Assembly: GCA_002782305.1 (NCBI GenBank)
Contig: PFHN01000008.1
Span: 1-25,237 of the forward strand
Source of the DNA: Candidatus Moranbacteria bacterium CG_4_8_14_3_um_filter_41_13
GTDB taxonomy: Bacteria > Patescibacteriota > Minisyncoccia > Moranbacterales > UBA1568
Direction of reading: 5' to 3'
Length of the DNA stretch: 25,237 nucleotides
The notes beneath the pieces are model-generated. The model was not told the DNA's origin. It saw only the letters and a program-made list of their open reading frames with translations, and searched no databases. Below, piece after piece: positions 15,632 through 24,393 of this stretch. A program made the position numbers and the translations under genes. The number at the start of each line of letters is the position of its first letter. Position 1 is the first letter of the stretch.

Positions 15632-16900
15632 TTATAATTTCACGATTTTTTCCAATTCCTCTTTGTGTATGTGTGGTCCGATGATCGCCAAATTGAGTTT
15701 TTTATTCTGGAAAATATCCTTTGCTACTCGTATCACATCATTTGCCGTTACTTTATCAATGGCTTTCCGTTTTTCTTCGAGCGTCGTAATTTTTCCATAC
15801 AATGTTTCTTGTGTGATAACGTATTCTACTACATCATCCGACCCTTCAAATCCCATCGCCATTTTTCCTTTGATGTATTCTTTGGCCTTGAGAAGTTCTT
15901 CAGCATCCACTTTTTCTACGGTCATCCTTTTGTATTCATCCAAAATGACGGCAATCGTTTTCTCAAGATTCTCATGTTCGACACCGCACTGCGTCGCGAG
16001 GTAGCCGGCGTCATAATAATTCTCCCCTGAGGTATGAACACTATAGGCGAGGCCTCTTCGTTCACGTACTGCCATAAAAAGCCTGCTCGACATACCGCCT
16101 CCGAGGAGCGTGGCAATGACTGAGAGCACATATTTATCCTTGTGATTCATCGGGTAGGTGCGGACACCAAGGAGCATATGTGTCTGATCTGTTTTCTTGT
16201 GCTGGAGGAACACACCTGGCACTGTTTGCTTTTCAAAGATTTTTTTGAAGACAGGTTTTTTTCCTGTACGAATATTCTTAAATCGTTTCAGGATTTCTTT
16301 CTTCATTTTTACTTCATCCATTTTTCCGGCTACACCAATCACGACGTTACTCGCAGTATATCCACGATTCAGATATTTGATGAAATCCTTTCGCTGAAAC
16401 CCTTTGATGTTTTCTTTGGTGCCGATAATTTCCCAACCGAGTGGATGATCACCGTACAGATGCATTTCCCAAAGGTCACTGATGTGACGCATCGGCGTAT
16501 CTTCATACATATTCAGCTCCTGAGTAATCGGGCCACGTTCACGGTCAATTTCTTCTTGCTCGAGTTTCGCGTGCAGGAAAATATCCGAAACGACATCGAG
16601 AGCGGTTTCCCAATGACGAGCCTCTACTTTGGCATAATATGCCGTACGGTCTTTACCTGTATATGCATTGTATTCAGCGCCGATGGCATCGAGCTCACGG
16701 CTGATATCCATCGCTGTCGGACGCTTCTCTGTCCCCTTGAAAAACATATGCTCGAGGAAATGAGCCAGACCATTTTCAGCTCGTGTTTCATACCGTGATC
16801 CAACACCAGTCATCACCATCACCGTTACCGTTTCTGTTTCATGCATCGGTGCTAGCACGATACGCAGTCCATTCTTCAATGTGTGTTTCTTGAATTTCAT
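15632..16900 (-). CDS. M16 family zinc metallopeptidase (pitrilysin-type)
   Basis: 422 aa, the single-chain two-domain length of mitochondrial-processing-peptidase-like M16B enzymes. The inverted zinc motif HFLEH is at residues 47-51 with the third ligand Glu128 in ITQELNMYEDTP, and the usual AxNAYTGKDRTAYYAKV follows the first helix. The second inactive half begins near residue 220, with GGGMSSRLFMAVRERRGLAYSVH (core LGGGMSSRLFxxVRE) intact, so the protein is probably an active peptidase. No signal peptide, so it acts in the cytoplasm. It starts at ATG 16900 with 68 AT-rich bases upstream, in which I see no convincing promoter, and belongs to the run from glyS to rsmI. Confidence 0.95.
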   Translation of the reverse strand: MKFKKHTLKNGLRIVLAPMHETETVTVMVMTGVGSRYETRAENGLAHFLEHMFFKGTEKRPTAMDISRELDAIGAEYNAYTGKDRTAYYAKVEARHWETALDVVSDIFLHAKLEQEEIDRERGPITQELNMYEDTPMRHISDLWEMHLYGDHPLGWEIIGTKENIKGFQRKDFIKYLNRGYTASNVVIGVAGKMDEVKMKKEILKRFKNIRTGKKPVFKKIFEKQTVPGVFLQHKKTDQTHMLLGVRTYPMNHKDKYVLSVIATLLGGGMSSRLFMAVRERRGLAYSVHTSGENYYDAGYLATQCGVEHENLEKTIAVILDEYKRMTVEKVDAEELLKAKEYIKGKMAMGFEGSDDVVEYVITQETLYGKITTLEEKRKAIDKVTANDVIRVAKDIFQNKKLNLAIIGPHIHKEELEKIVKL

Positions 16901-16968
16901 AAAAAAATGTTATATTGATTACTTATAAAAAATGTATCTCTTACAGTGACGTTATGCTCTCTATTCGT

Positions 16969-18624
16969 CTATTCCTCTAATGTTCTATTAAACACCTGTA
17001 ACCACTTTTCAGCAATATCATCCCGCTTTTCACATTGAAGCTCTTGTATTCCATTATGACATTTTTTCTGAGAGAGTTCCAATACACAAAGGAGAATTTC
17101 TGCTTGCACAAGAAAGATAGAAGATCCAACAACCGCACCGTGAATGAAATTAACAGCATTCCCCTTATTCACAAGATAAAAATAATTATTTTCATTATAA
17201 TATTTTGTAATATGAGTCGTTATCTCCTGTTTCGCATAGATTTTTTCAAGTGAAGAGAGATCCATTTCATCATCAGAAGAAGTAACAGAGATAATAAAGA
17301 CTCCATTTTTTAAAGAAGTAAAATCATTCGTTGATAAAGATTCATTTCCCGTAGCACAAAAAATGATTCCTGATTCCTCTAAGAGATATTTCTTACTTGT
17401 CACATAACAGCCATTATTCACAGCTTCCACCTCTCTTGTTGCTCTCATATCATATACATATGGTTTTATGTTTCTTCTTTGCAAGTTGAATGCGATGGAT
17501 TTTCCTATTTTCCCATATCCGATAACCCCACACTGTAGATAGTCAAAGAGCATATTATATTCACGTAACACAGCATCCGTGGAAAACACGACAGATTCTC
17601 CAACAAGAAAATCCTCATTTTCCTTGAGCACACTTCTCGCAACAGAAAATAGAGGGACGTTCAGAGATGGTAACGCTACGTACTTCTGATATCCATTTTC
17701 TGTATCTTCTACTACTCCAATAATTTTTTCTGGAAATTGTTCTTTCAATTCATTAATAATCGGTGCAAAATAGCCTCCAATATCTAATAAAATAATGCGA
17801 TTCTTTGATTTCTCAATATATGGAGATAGAGTATTGACGTCGTATAAAGACGCTTTCGTGAGTGGTAAAATAGGAAATCTATCACTGATCACCTTTAGGA
17901 CTTCCTTATTTATAGAATTCGATTTTGGGATAATTCCTTCAATATTACCCAGCGAAGAAAGTGCTTCCAAAAAAAATGGTCGGTCCTTTAAAATATGTGT
18001 TACAACGAAAAATGAAACATCTTGACGTGAGCATCCTATGATTGACCGAAAAAAGATCATTGGTTTCTTCTGGTCAAGGAGAAAATTCACTTTCTGGAGA
18101 ATATTCTTTAATCTCTCGTTGCCTTTAATTTTACTCGCGGTAGTCCACTTATAATTCGTTACTTCTTCTCTTTGTATCTCTATTTCTGTCGATTGAGCAA
18201 CAAAAACAAAACAGAAATCATAGTGGAGGTGTTCTGGTTCGTTCTTTCTTTTATTCGCCGGAATCAAATGAATATCAATATCTATCGGTATTTCATGTCC
18301 TGTAAGATTAAACAAGAGGGGGTCTTGTAATCCAGTTTCTTCTTTCAGCTCACGCCGACAAGCATCCAGCAAACTCACATCAGAATTCTCAATATGTCCC
18401 CCTGGTTGCAAAAATTTTTGTAATTGTTTGTGATAGATAAGCAAGACATTTTTTTTATCGGGAGAAAAAACAAATGCGCTTACCGTAATATGTCCAATAA
18501 AATCAGTCCGAGAAACAATACTCTTGCCAAGAGGAAATCTCTCAATAATTTCTGTAAGTCTTCTTTTTTCTTGAGGGAAAAAGTTCAGATATTCTGTAAT
18601 TATTCCTTGAGCATTCTGATTCAT
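16969..18624 (-). CDS. NUDIX hydrolase fused to an adenosylhomocysteinase-like NAD-binding domain
   Basis: 551 aa. Residues about 1-185 are a NUDIX domain: FLQPGGHIE, then the box from 75 to 98 ending RRELKEETGL, of the subtype with GGHxExxDxSLxxAxxRE, and HLHYDFCFVFVA. Residues about 190-520 resemble S-adenosylhomocysteine hydrolase: H210 in VVTHIL aligns with His55 of the human enzyme, LLDIGG with the ILDDGGD motif, VVEDTENG (E306) with Glu156, SVLKENED (K334, D338) with Lys186 and Asp190, GYGKIG (369-374) with the NAD loop and D392 at the end of beta-2, and GNAVNF with GRLVNLG. Catalytic Asp131 appears replaced by Ile, and the C-terminal Lys/Tyr tail is absent. So this is probably an NAD-binding relative with altered chemistry. 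The gene is more AT-rich than its neighbours. It starts 8 bp after glyS. Confidence 0.8.
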   Translation of the reverse strand: MNQNAQGIITEYLNFFPQEKRRLTEIIERFPLGKSIVSRTDFIGHITVSAFVFSPDKKNVLLIYHKQLQKFLQPGGHIENSDVSLLDACRRELKEETGLQDPLLFNLTGHEIPIDIDIHLIPANKRKNEPEHLHYDFCFVFVAQSTEIEIQREEVTNYKWTTASKIKGNERLKNILQKVNFLLDQKKPMIFFRSIIGCSRQDVSFFVVTHILKDRPFFLEALSSLGNIEGIIPKSNSINKEVLKVISDRFPILPLTKASLYDVNTLSPYIEKSKNRIILLDIGGYFAPIINELKEQFPEKIIGVVEDTENGYQKYVALPSLNVPLFSVARSVLKENEDFLVGESVVFSTDAVLREYNMLFDYLQCGVIGYGKIGKSIAFNLQRRNIKPYVYDMRATREVEAVNNGCYVTSKKYLLEESGIIFCATGNESLSTNDFTSLKNGVFIISVTSSDDEMDLSSLEKIYAKQEITTHITKYYNENNYFYLVNKGNAVNFIHGAVVGSSIFLVQAEILLCVLELSQKKCHNGIQELQCEKRDDIAEKWLQVFNRTLEE

Positions 18625-18632
18625 GCAAATTC

Positions 18633-20030
18633 TTATAAGAAATATTTTTCAAGTTCTTCAATCTTCACACGAGTCTGTTCCATCGTGTCACGATCACGGA
18701 CAGTGACGGTGCCTTCGATCGTTTTGTCTTCGCCTTGTCCTATTGTATCAAAGTCCACGGTGACGCAATACGGCGTACCGATCTCATCCTGACGACGATA
18801 GCGTTTGCCGACATTACCATTGTCATCAAACTCCACACGGAAATTTTTCTTCAGCATTGTGAATATCTTACGAGCCTTCTCCACGAGCTCTGGTTTATTC
18901 TTCATCAGTGGAAATATTGCCACCTGCACTGGCGCGAGTTTCTTTGGGAACTTGAGCACAATGCGAGTGTCCTCACCCACCACTTCTTCTGTATAGGCTT
19001 CAGTCATCACAGCGAGGAACGTACGATCAAGACCGACAGAGGTTTCGACAATCCACGGTATATATTTCTCATTGGTTTGCGGATCACGATATGAGAGATC
19101 GACGCCAGAAAATTTCGAATGTTGCGACAAATCATAGTCACTGCGGTTATGGATACCTTCGAGTTCTTTGAATCCGAAAGGGAATTTGTACTCAATATCC
19201 CAGGCAACCTTAACATAGAAAACGAGATTTTCATGCTGGTGCCAATGCAAATGTTCTTTTTTGATACCCAGATCGAGATAATACTGAAAACGTTTGACTC
19301 GCCACTCTTCATACACCGCTTCCGCTTGTTTCGGATGAACGAAATATTGCATTTCCATTTGTTCAAATTCACGCTTACGGAAGATAAATTGACGAGCGGT
19401 GATTTCGTTCCGGAACGCCTTGCCGATCTGCGCGATACCAAATGGCACTTTCACACGCGATGAATCTAAAACGTTTTTGAAATTAACATAAATCCCCTGA
19501 CACGTTTCACCTCGCAAATAGGTCGGTTCCTTGGTCCAGTCCCCAGTGAAGTTTCCGAGGTTTGATTGTACGAGCAGATTGAATGCTTTGGCTTCAGTAA
19601 AGTCCTTCTGTCCGCATTTTGGACAGACTATTTTTTCTTTGTTTTCAGAGAAAAGCGCATTGATTTCTGTTTCCGTCATTTTCTCATCTGCGAACACCCC
19701 TGCCTCCTCAAGAAGATGGTCAACACGTACGCGGGTATGACATTTGCGACACTCGGCAAGCGGATCAGAAAATCCACTCACGTGTCCTGAGGCTTCCCAC
19801 ACTTTCGGATGCATAAATATCGCACTATCGAGACCGACAATATTCTCGTGATCGCGGACCATCGCAGTCCACCAGGCTTCACGAATATTTCTTGCCAGCT
19901 CCACTCCGTACGGACCGAAGTCATACACTGCTCCAAACCCTCCATAAATCTCAGAAGACGGGTACACAAAACCCCGCCGTTTACAAAGCGATACTATCTT
20001 CTCCAACACATCATTTTTTTCTTCGCTCAT
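18633..20030 (-). CDS. glyQS: Glycyl-tRNA synthetase, dimeric (eukaryote/archaeal) type
   Basis: 465 aa, a class II synthetase as one chain, not the alpha2beta2 GlyQ/GlyS form. The start (LCKRRGFVYPSSEIYGG, then YDFGPYGVELARNI) is diagnostic. A zinc-ribbon insertion has CRKC and CPKC. Motif 2 is GIAQIGKAFRNEITAR, followed by FIFRKREFEQMEMQYF, and motif 3 is VGLDRTFLAVM. The anticodon-binding domain starts near residue 355 (KLAPVQVAIFPL) and includes DEIGTPYCVTVDFDT. The frame starts at ATG 20030; a possible -10 lies so close that the mRNA might be leaderless. It heads a run of five same-strand genes ending with rsmI. Confidence 0.96.
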   Translation of the reverse strand: MSEEKNDVLEKIVSLCKRRGFVYPSSEIYGGFGAVYDFGPYGVELARNIREAWWTAMVRDHENIVGLDSAIFMHPKVWEASGHVSGFSDPLAECRKCHTRVRVDHLLEEAGVFADEKMTETEINALFSENKEKIVCPKCGQKDFTEAKAFNLLVQSNLGNFTGDWTKEPTYLRGETCQGIYVNFKNVLDSSRVKVPFGIAQIGKAFRNEITARQFIFRKREFEQMEMQYFVHPKQAEAVYEEWRVKRFQYYLDLGIKKEHLHWHQHENLVFYVKVAWDIEYKFPFGFKELEGIHNRSDYDLSQHSKFSGVDLSYRDPQTNEKYIPWIVETSVGLDRTFLAVMTEAYTEEVVGEDTRIVLKFPKKLAPVQVAIFPLMKNKPELVEKARKIFTMLKKNFRVEFDDNGNVGKRYRRQDEIGTPYCVTVDFDTIGQGEDKTIEGTVTVRDRDTMEQTRVKIEELEKYFL

Positions 20031-20036
20031 AAAAGT

Positions 20037-20064
20037 ATTATTATCACTAAAATGTCCTTGACAA
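20037..20064 (-). promoter_or_regulatory. Promoter of glyQS, possibly giving a leaderless mRNA
   Basis: On the minus strand TTGTCA (20064-20059), 16 bases, AATAAT (20042-20037), each five of six to consensus. The start of transcription, about seven bases further, would fall on the ATG at 20030. Its -35 shares bases with the TTGACA of the plus-strand promoter, so the two polymerases would compete. Confidence 0.45.
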
Positions 20065-20086
20065 AAAAACTCGTTTCTTGTATTTT
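20058..20086 (+). promoter_or_regulatory. Promoter of the plus-strand zinc-ribbon gene
   Basis: TTGACA (20058-20063), 17 bases, TATTTT (20081-20086): perfect -35, four of six at -10. Start of transcription near 20093, about 70 nt ahead of the proposed TTG start codon. It overlaps the -35 of the divergent glyQS promoter. Confidence 0.6.
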
Positions 20087-20113
20087 ATCCAAGGTATTCT
20101 CATATCATTGAGT

Positions 20114-20136
20114 GTACAAGGTCTTGTACTTTTTTT
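20114..20136 (+). terminator. Attenuator-like hairpin in the leader of the zinc-ribbon gene
   Basis: GTACAAG (20114-20120) and CTTGTAC (20123-20129) form a perfect stem with a very tight loop (six pairs and a four-base loop GGTC is more realistic), followed at once by seven T. It has the form of an intrinsic terminator, lies about 20 nt after the predicted start of transcription and ahead of the start codon. In the minus direction there is no T-run. Confidence 0.6.
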
Positions 20137-20164
20137 CAACCTATACCTTCTTCTGGAGATTGAA

Positions 20165-20374
20165 TTGAGTATTCTTCTTATGGTAATTGTAATCTGTGGC
20201 GGTGGTTTTCTCTTCCTTTTCTGGAAAATACTCCAACCAGAACAAATAGCTCCTTGCCCGATGTGCAAGGGTTATGGACGACTCTCTCAAGAAAAACCGA
20301 TCTCGAAGAATCGGTATTACAACGGCACGATCCGCTATACCTGCACCTGCGGACATACATGGACTAATAATTAA
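20165..20374 (+). CDS. Membrane-anchored zinc-ribbon small protein, unknown function
   Basis: 69 aa from TTG 20165, chosen because GGAG lies six bases upstream (20155-20158); the frame is open to a TTG at 20078, which would make 98 aa and place the hairpin inside the coding region. Residues 3-20 form a membrane helix (LLMVIVICGGGFLFLFW). The cytoplasmic or external tail has CPMC (C31, C34) and CTCGHTW (C60, C62, H64), about 25 residues apart, a zinc ribbon like those of the topoisomerase/TFIIS type. A promoter and an attenuator-like hairpin lie ahead, and a bidirectional terminator follows. No known family recognised. Confidence 0.75.
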   Translation: MSILLMVIVICGGGFLFLFWKILQPEQIAPCPMCKGYGRLSQEKPISKNRYYNGTIRYTCTCGHTWTNN

Positions 20375-20386
20375 AAGAGAAAGACC

Positions 20387-20425
20387 AAAAAAAGCGCGTC
20401 CGTAGATGCTACGTCCGCGCTTTTT
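20387..20425. terminator. Bidirectional intrinsic terminator
   Basis: GCGCG (20394-20398) pairs with CGCGC (20416-20420), and CGTAG with CTACG inside, around the loop ATG; seven A precede and five T follow. It ends the plus-strand zinc-ribbon gene at 20374 and lies about 60 bp beyond the stop of tgt on the minus strand, so it serves both convergent units. Confidence 0.9.
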
Positions 20426-20485
20426 CATTTTTTCTCCATAAATATCACCACATATATCCACGGTCGTAAATACAGAAAAAGAGTT

Positions 20486-21607
20486 TTATGAACGCAATTT
20501 CTCTATCAGTTTCATATAGAAACGGAGATTGTGTTCAGAAGCGAGTTGAAAGCCAAGTGATTCTCCTACCCGAAACAGATGTTTCACATACGCTCTGGTG
20601 TACTGTGTACAGAGTGTACAATCACACGATGGATCTACAGAGGTAAAATCTTTGGTAAATTGTTCATTGTTGATGTTGATCGCTTCATAGAAATCTAGGT
20701 GTTCTTCATCTATCTGTTCTCCTTCTTTCCATACGAACAATCGTCCGTGGCGACCTTCACGAGTCGGAATGACACAATCAAACATATCCCAACCAACAGA
20801 GTATAGACGAACAATATCTTCAGGTTTTCCTACGCCAAGAGCAAACCGCACTTTGTCTTCGGGAATAAATGATGCGAGCGAAGCCATCAAATCCCCTAAA
20901 AATTTTCCTTCGGTATCGACGTGCCGACCACCGAGACCATACCCATCAAATCCGATTTTGATAAGTTCGTCTGCACAGCGTTTGCGTTCCGAAAGGAGCA
21001 TTCCGCCTTGTACCACCCCAAAAAGCATCGGACGTGTTTCATCTGTGAGATGACGAAGCATTACCTGTCTATCATATTCATCACGACAACGCCGTGCCCA
21101 CCGTATCGTTCTATCAACCGCTTCGATAATGTCCTGCTTACTGGCTTCATTGGGACGAGGATCATCAAGACACACTATCATATCAGTACCAAGGTCAAAC
21201 TCTATCTGAATGGCCCTTTCAGGAGTGAGGAGATATTTCGATCCATCAAGTACTGAACGAAACAGAGCCCCCTCTTCGGTAATGCGTCCGAGATCAGGAT
21301 TTTTATGAATGAGCGAGAAGACTTGGTATCCACCAGAATCAGAGAGCACTGGTTTGTCCCAATGCATAAACGAATGTATATCACCCGCTTCTTTGATGAG
21401 TGATTCACCAGGCTGAAGCATCAGATGATAGGTATTGACTACGAGTGCCTCGATACCAATCTTTTCTAAGTGTTCTGACGACAGACCGCGCACTGTCGCC
21501 CGTGTGGCATCCGGCATAAAAAAAGGAGTACATAAACTCCCTTTTCTCGTGACGAGAATGCCTCGTCGTTTTTTATTTTCTACCTCTTCCATATTCCACC
21601 CTATCAT
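20486..21607 (-). CDS. tgt: tRNA-guanine transglycosylase
   Basis: 373 aa from ATG 21607. It exchanges guanine 34 of GUN-anticodon tRNAs for a queuosine precursor or queuine. The active-site DSGGYQVFSL is near residue 90, GVVQGG and GLGG(R)HVD line the base pocket, and the second aspartate, the nucleophile, is in MFDCVIPTREGRHG, where many bacteria have PTRNARNG. Zinc ligands are CDCTLC and, about 26 residues later, H in ASEHNLRF. ATG starts at 21619, 21607 and 21592 are possible; 21607 gives the spacing to RRG expected of the family, and 21592 has a better ribosome binding site (AGGGTGG). No other queuosine gene is in view. It follows the surface-protein gene closely. Confidence 0.94.
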   Translation of the reverse strand: MIGWNMEEVENKKRRGILVTRKGSLCTPFFMPDATRATVRGLSSEHLEKIGIEALVVNTYHLMLQPGESLIKEAGDIHSFMHWDKPVLSDSGGYQVFSLIHKNPDLGRITEEGALFRSVLDGSKYLLTPERAIQIEFDLGTDMIVCLDDPRPNEASKQDIIEAVDRTIRWARRCRDEYDRQVMLRHLTDETRPMLFGVVQGGMLLSERKRCADELIKIGFDGYGLGGRHVDTEGKFLGDLMASLASFIPEDKVRFALGVGKPEDIVRLYSVGWDMFDCVIPTREGRHGRLFVWKEGEQIDEEHLDFYEAININNEQFTKDFTSVDPSCDCTLCTQYTRAYVKHLFRVGESLGFQLASEHNLRFYMKLIEKLRS

Positions 21608-21624
21608 ACACGCAATCATTTTTC

Positions 21625-23547
21625 TTAATCCGCAGGTTGTACATCTCCTATTCTGAGCATCTGTCCATATACAGTATCTCTCTTCAAAGTGTTATCTGAC
21701 CCAGGACCAGCCTTATTAATTTCTTGATCGGTAAAAACATCTTTTCCTGTCAGATTCATAGCACTGACCAAAACTACGCCTTTCCCTTGTCGATCGATAC
21801 CCGGAAGAATAGACACTTGAAAAGTAATGTCTTTCACTCTATCCTCCGCTGAAATAGTCCCTATATTCCATATAATCTCATTACTTCGTTCGTTGTAAAC
21901 AAATGAGGCATCGAGAGGACTATACTTTTCTTTATACTGAACACCTGCAGGAAGCAATATTGTCATCTTAGCATCTTTGATATCGCTCAAACTATGAGCG
22001 ACGCTTAAATGTATCGTATAGCTCGTTTCTTGTCCAACTTTTGGTGGTACTGGACCACTATTTGGCAATACTGTATCAGTATAGAGGGTATACGCATCAA
22101 TTGCGACATCCGACTTCAATTTCACTGCAAGGGTATTACTGGCTATGATTTTATTCGATCCAAGTGGCGTAGGGATATCCAAACTATCGATTTTTGCGGT
22201 AGTCTGTATGACCAAGTTTTTTCCTGCATCACTCTTGAGTGTGTCCATAACAGGAACAGTAAACGACACTGATCCTTCAGCACCTACTTCCAATTTTTTC
22301 AAAGCAGGAACATCCGAGGCTTTCCATACAAGCATATGATGGACTCCGTCATACGATCCCTTCGGTGACGATAATCGACTGAGATTGAGAAAGGTTGGGT
22401 CAAGTTGTGCAGTGATAATAGCATCACGCAGTCCAATATCCCCGTCATTCTTGTAGTGAATGGTATACTGTAGTAATTCTCCAGCACCAACAGTAGTTTC
22501 AGCCAGTCCATTCACTGTCTGAGAAATCGAAAGTGGTGAAGCGACAACACGTGTCTGTCGTTCATTCTCAGAATATACTGCAAATGTATTGTCTCCTCGA
22601 TAGAAACCAATCGTTCCTCGTACGCTCTTATATCCTTTCTGTATGCCCGTGATAATACCACGAATCGTAATTTTCCCTTTCTCATACGTACCAACATTAC
22701 CCATATACCAGACAGTATCCCCTTCGGATGGTTTCGGCTCAGCACTCACGAACTGAAAACCTGCAGGATAATCCATTTTTACTCGAATATTAGAAAAAGC
22801 TTTATCGCTATTATTGCCATAATCGACAACGTATTCAATATTTTGTCCGGTAACGATTTCAAGTGGCGCTGTCACTTCAAGGAAAAGTGGCGATGAAGCC
22901 AGTGTGACGACCATCTGACTTGTTTTCTCAAGTACCGACGAAAGATTCTTCGGAGCATATTTCAGTGTAGCCTGAAGCGTCACTTTGTCACCTTTGGAAC
23001 CATAGAATTTCCCTTTGAAAGAAAATTTCTTCTGCGTATTAGCAGGCATTTCACCTAAGGTAATAGTGGCTCGCCCTGATCCATTCACTTTCAAAGTAGC
23101 ATCCTCTATGATGTGAAAAGTATCAGGATACGTAAGCTCTAATTCTGTATTTTGTAATTTTCCCCAGTTATCATTCGCGTAGCTCACTGTGAATGTTGTT
23201 TCTTCAGCACTGACCACGTCTTTCGGCCCAGAGATCAAGACAAGAACACTTGCCTCATCGAAGAGCATTGATCTAATATTGAGCACGCCACCAATAAGCA
23301 ACGCAACAACAATAAACCCACTGGCAATAAACGCTGTCAGTCTCACTTTCCTTCTGTGGGTCACATCACTCACGATTTCGATTGGATCCATTCCTCGTAC
23401 TGGCTGTTGCCACAACTCTTTTTCTTGGAATTTATTTTGAGCAATATTCTCTGAGACTTTTGTCTCGGGATCAAAAGTATCTTGTAGTTCTCGATTGAGT
23501 TTGGCATCACGACTATACAATTTTTCGTTCAGGTCTTGGAGTGCCAT
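21625..23547 (-). CDS. Membrane-anchored surface protein with DUF11-like repeats
   Basis: 640 aa. A charged 66-residue cytoplasmic head (MALQDLNEKLYSRD) is followed by one membrane helix at about 70-91 and a long outer part. This holds four to five Ig-like beta domains with the texture of DUF11/cell-surface repeats, starting near residues 103, 228, 350 and 490; landmarks are GQNIEYVVDYGNNSD, GELLQYTIHYKNDGD and GQETSYTIHLSV, each followed by LPAGxQ-like and WxIGTI-like strands. There is almost no cysteine. It is likely to extend through the cell envelope as an adhesin or S-layer-associated stalk, which is inference. It has its own promoter and its stop is followed closely by tgt. Confidence 0.88.
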   Translation of the reverse strand: MALQDLNEKLYSRDAKLNRELQDTFDPETKVSENIAQNKFQEKELWQQPVRGMDPIEIVSDVTHRRKVRLTAFIASGFIVVALLIGGVLNIRSMLFDEASVLVLISGPKDVVSAEETTFTVSYANDNWGKLQNTELELTYPDTFHIIEDATLKVNGSGRATITLGEMPANTQKKFSFKGKFYGSKGDKVTLQATLKYAPKNLSSVLEKTSQMVVTLASSPLFLEVTAPLEIVTGQNIEYVVDYGNNSDKAFSNIRVKMDYPAGFQFVSAEPKPSEGDTVWYMGNVGTYEKGKITIRGIITGIQKGYKSVRGTIGFYRGDNTFAVYSENERQTRVVASPLSISQTVNGLAETTVGAGELLQYTIHYKNDGDIGLRDAIITAQLDPTFLNLSRLSSPKGSYDGVHHMLVWKASDVPALKKLEVGAEGSVSFTVPVMDTLKSDAGKNLVIQTTAKIDSLDIPTPLGSNKIIASNTLAVKLKSDVAIDAYTLYTDTVLPNSGPVPPKVGQETSYTIHLSVAHSLSDIKDAKMTILLPAGVQYKEKYSPLDASFVYNERSNEIIWNIGTISAEDRVKDITFQVSILPGIDRQGKGVVLVSAMNLTGKDVFTDQEINKAGPGSDNTLKRDTVYGQMLRIGDVQPAD

Positions 23548-23581
23548 AGACGTATGTTTTTATATTGATTTTTCTGTCTTC

Positions 23582-23610
23582 ATTATATCAAAAAAGAGCA
23601 CGCTTCACAA
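23582..23610 (-). promoter_or_regulatory. Promoter of the DUF11-like protein and tgt
   Basis: TTGTGA (23610-23605), 17 bases, TATAAT (23587-23582), with TGA just before the -10, on the minus strand. Perfect -10, extended, -35 four of six. Predicted start near 23575, leader about 28 nt, without a clear ribosome binding site. Confidence 0.75.
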
Positions 23611-23628
23611 CACTCATTCTTGATCTTC

Positions 23629-24351
23629 TTACCTTTCTATCCACTCGAAAAAACGTTTCGCAACAAAGACACTTTCATGTAATTCCTCTCGAGTTACTTG
23701 TATTTTTGCGATGCTCTCAAGTTTTTGTGTAAGAAAAAAACGGAGAAGCTTGATCATATTTTCACTCACAGGAAAAATATTCTCCGCTGATACAGCTAAT
23801 TCAGCACTGATCACCCCTCCGGCACTGGGACTGAAGAAATATTTCTTTCCTGTAGTCAGTTTCGCGCCAGAAAGAGCACACCTCGTTGTTTCGATAGCAT
23901 AGCCCAGAAGAGAGAAAGTCTGAAAGAGAAAAGCTGCAGTAAGAAGCATCATCTTGTCCTTCTTATTCTGCCCCGCATATTCATTGACTGTGACAAGGTA
24001 CGAAAAAAGAAGACGGAAAAGATCTGCGTCAGGTTCATCCCATTCTATCAGTCGATCAAACATATTCACAGATTCGAGTACACTTCGTAATATATCTCCA
24101 TCGCTTCGCAAAGCCAGGAAATTATTCTCTGCCACAGCGCCAGCGATTCTCCCTGCGCCACGACCTTTCACAACGATCACCAGTCCCTGCATCAGCGTTT
24201 CGAGTTGCCCTGCCAATTTGGCCTCAGATTTCCGCACGCCTTTGGCTACTACCGAAACCTTCCCTGCTGTTTCTGTATAAAGCGTATAGATCCGGTCAGT
24301 TTCCCCCACTTCCTTTTTTCGAAGCACGATAGCGTTGTAACGAATTTCCAT
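23629..24351 (-). CDS. recO: DNA repair protein RecO
   Basis: 240 aa, standard length. RecO anneals strands and loads RecA with RecR in the RecF pathway. The OB-fold N-terminus (NAIVLRKKEVGETDRIYTLYT, core LRKKEVGETDRIxTLYT) and the VVAKGVRKSEAKLAGQLE segment are diagnostic; the helical second domain follows. Many RecO proteins hold a four-cysteine zinc finger in the middle; here only a single Cys (TTRCALSG) remains at that place, so the finger is lost while GKKYFFSPSAGG is kept. It starts at ATG 24351, behind an extended -10 and two palindromes, and stops 82 bp before the surface-protein gene. Confidence 0.92.
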   Translation of the reverse strand: MEIRYNAIVLRKKEVGETDRIYTLYTETAGKVSVVAKGVRKSEAKLAGQLETLMQGLVIVVKGRGAGRIAGAVAENNFLALRSDGDILRSVLESVNMFDRLIEWDEPDADLFRLLFSYLVTVNEYAGQNKKDKMMLLTAAFLFQTFSLLGYAIETTRCALSGAKLTTGKKYFFSPSAGGVISAELAVSAENIFPVSENMIKLLRFFLTQKLESIAKIQVTREELHESVFVAKRFFEWIER

Positions 24352-24393
24352 ATTTCATAATCAAACAAAAAATCAAAAATTCATACTCCTCCG

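Noticed and set aside
16142..16798. 218-codon plus-strand open frame
   Set aside because: Antisense to the M16 peptidase, covering its zinc motif; no family resemblance.
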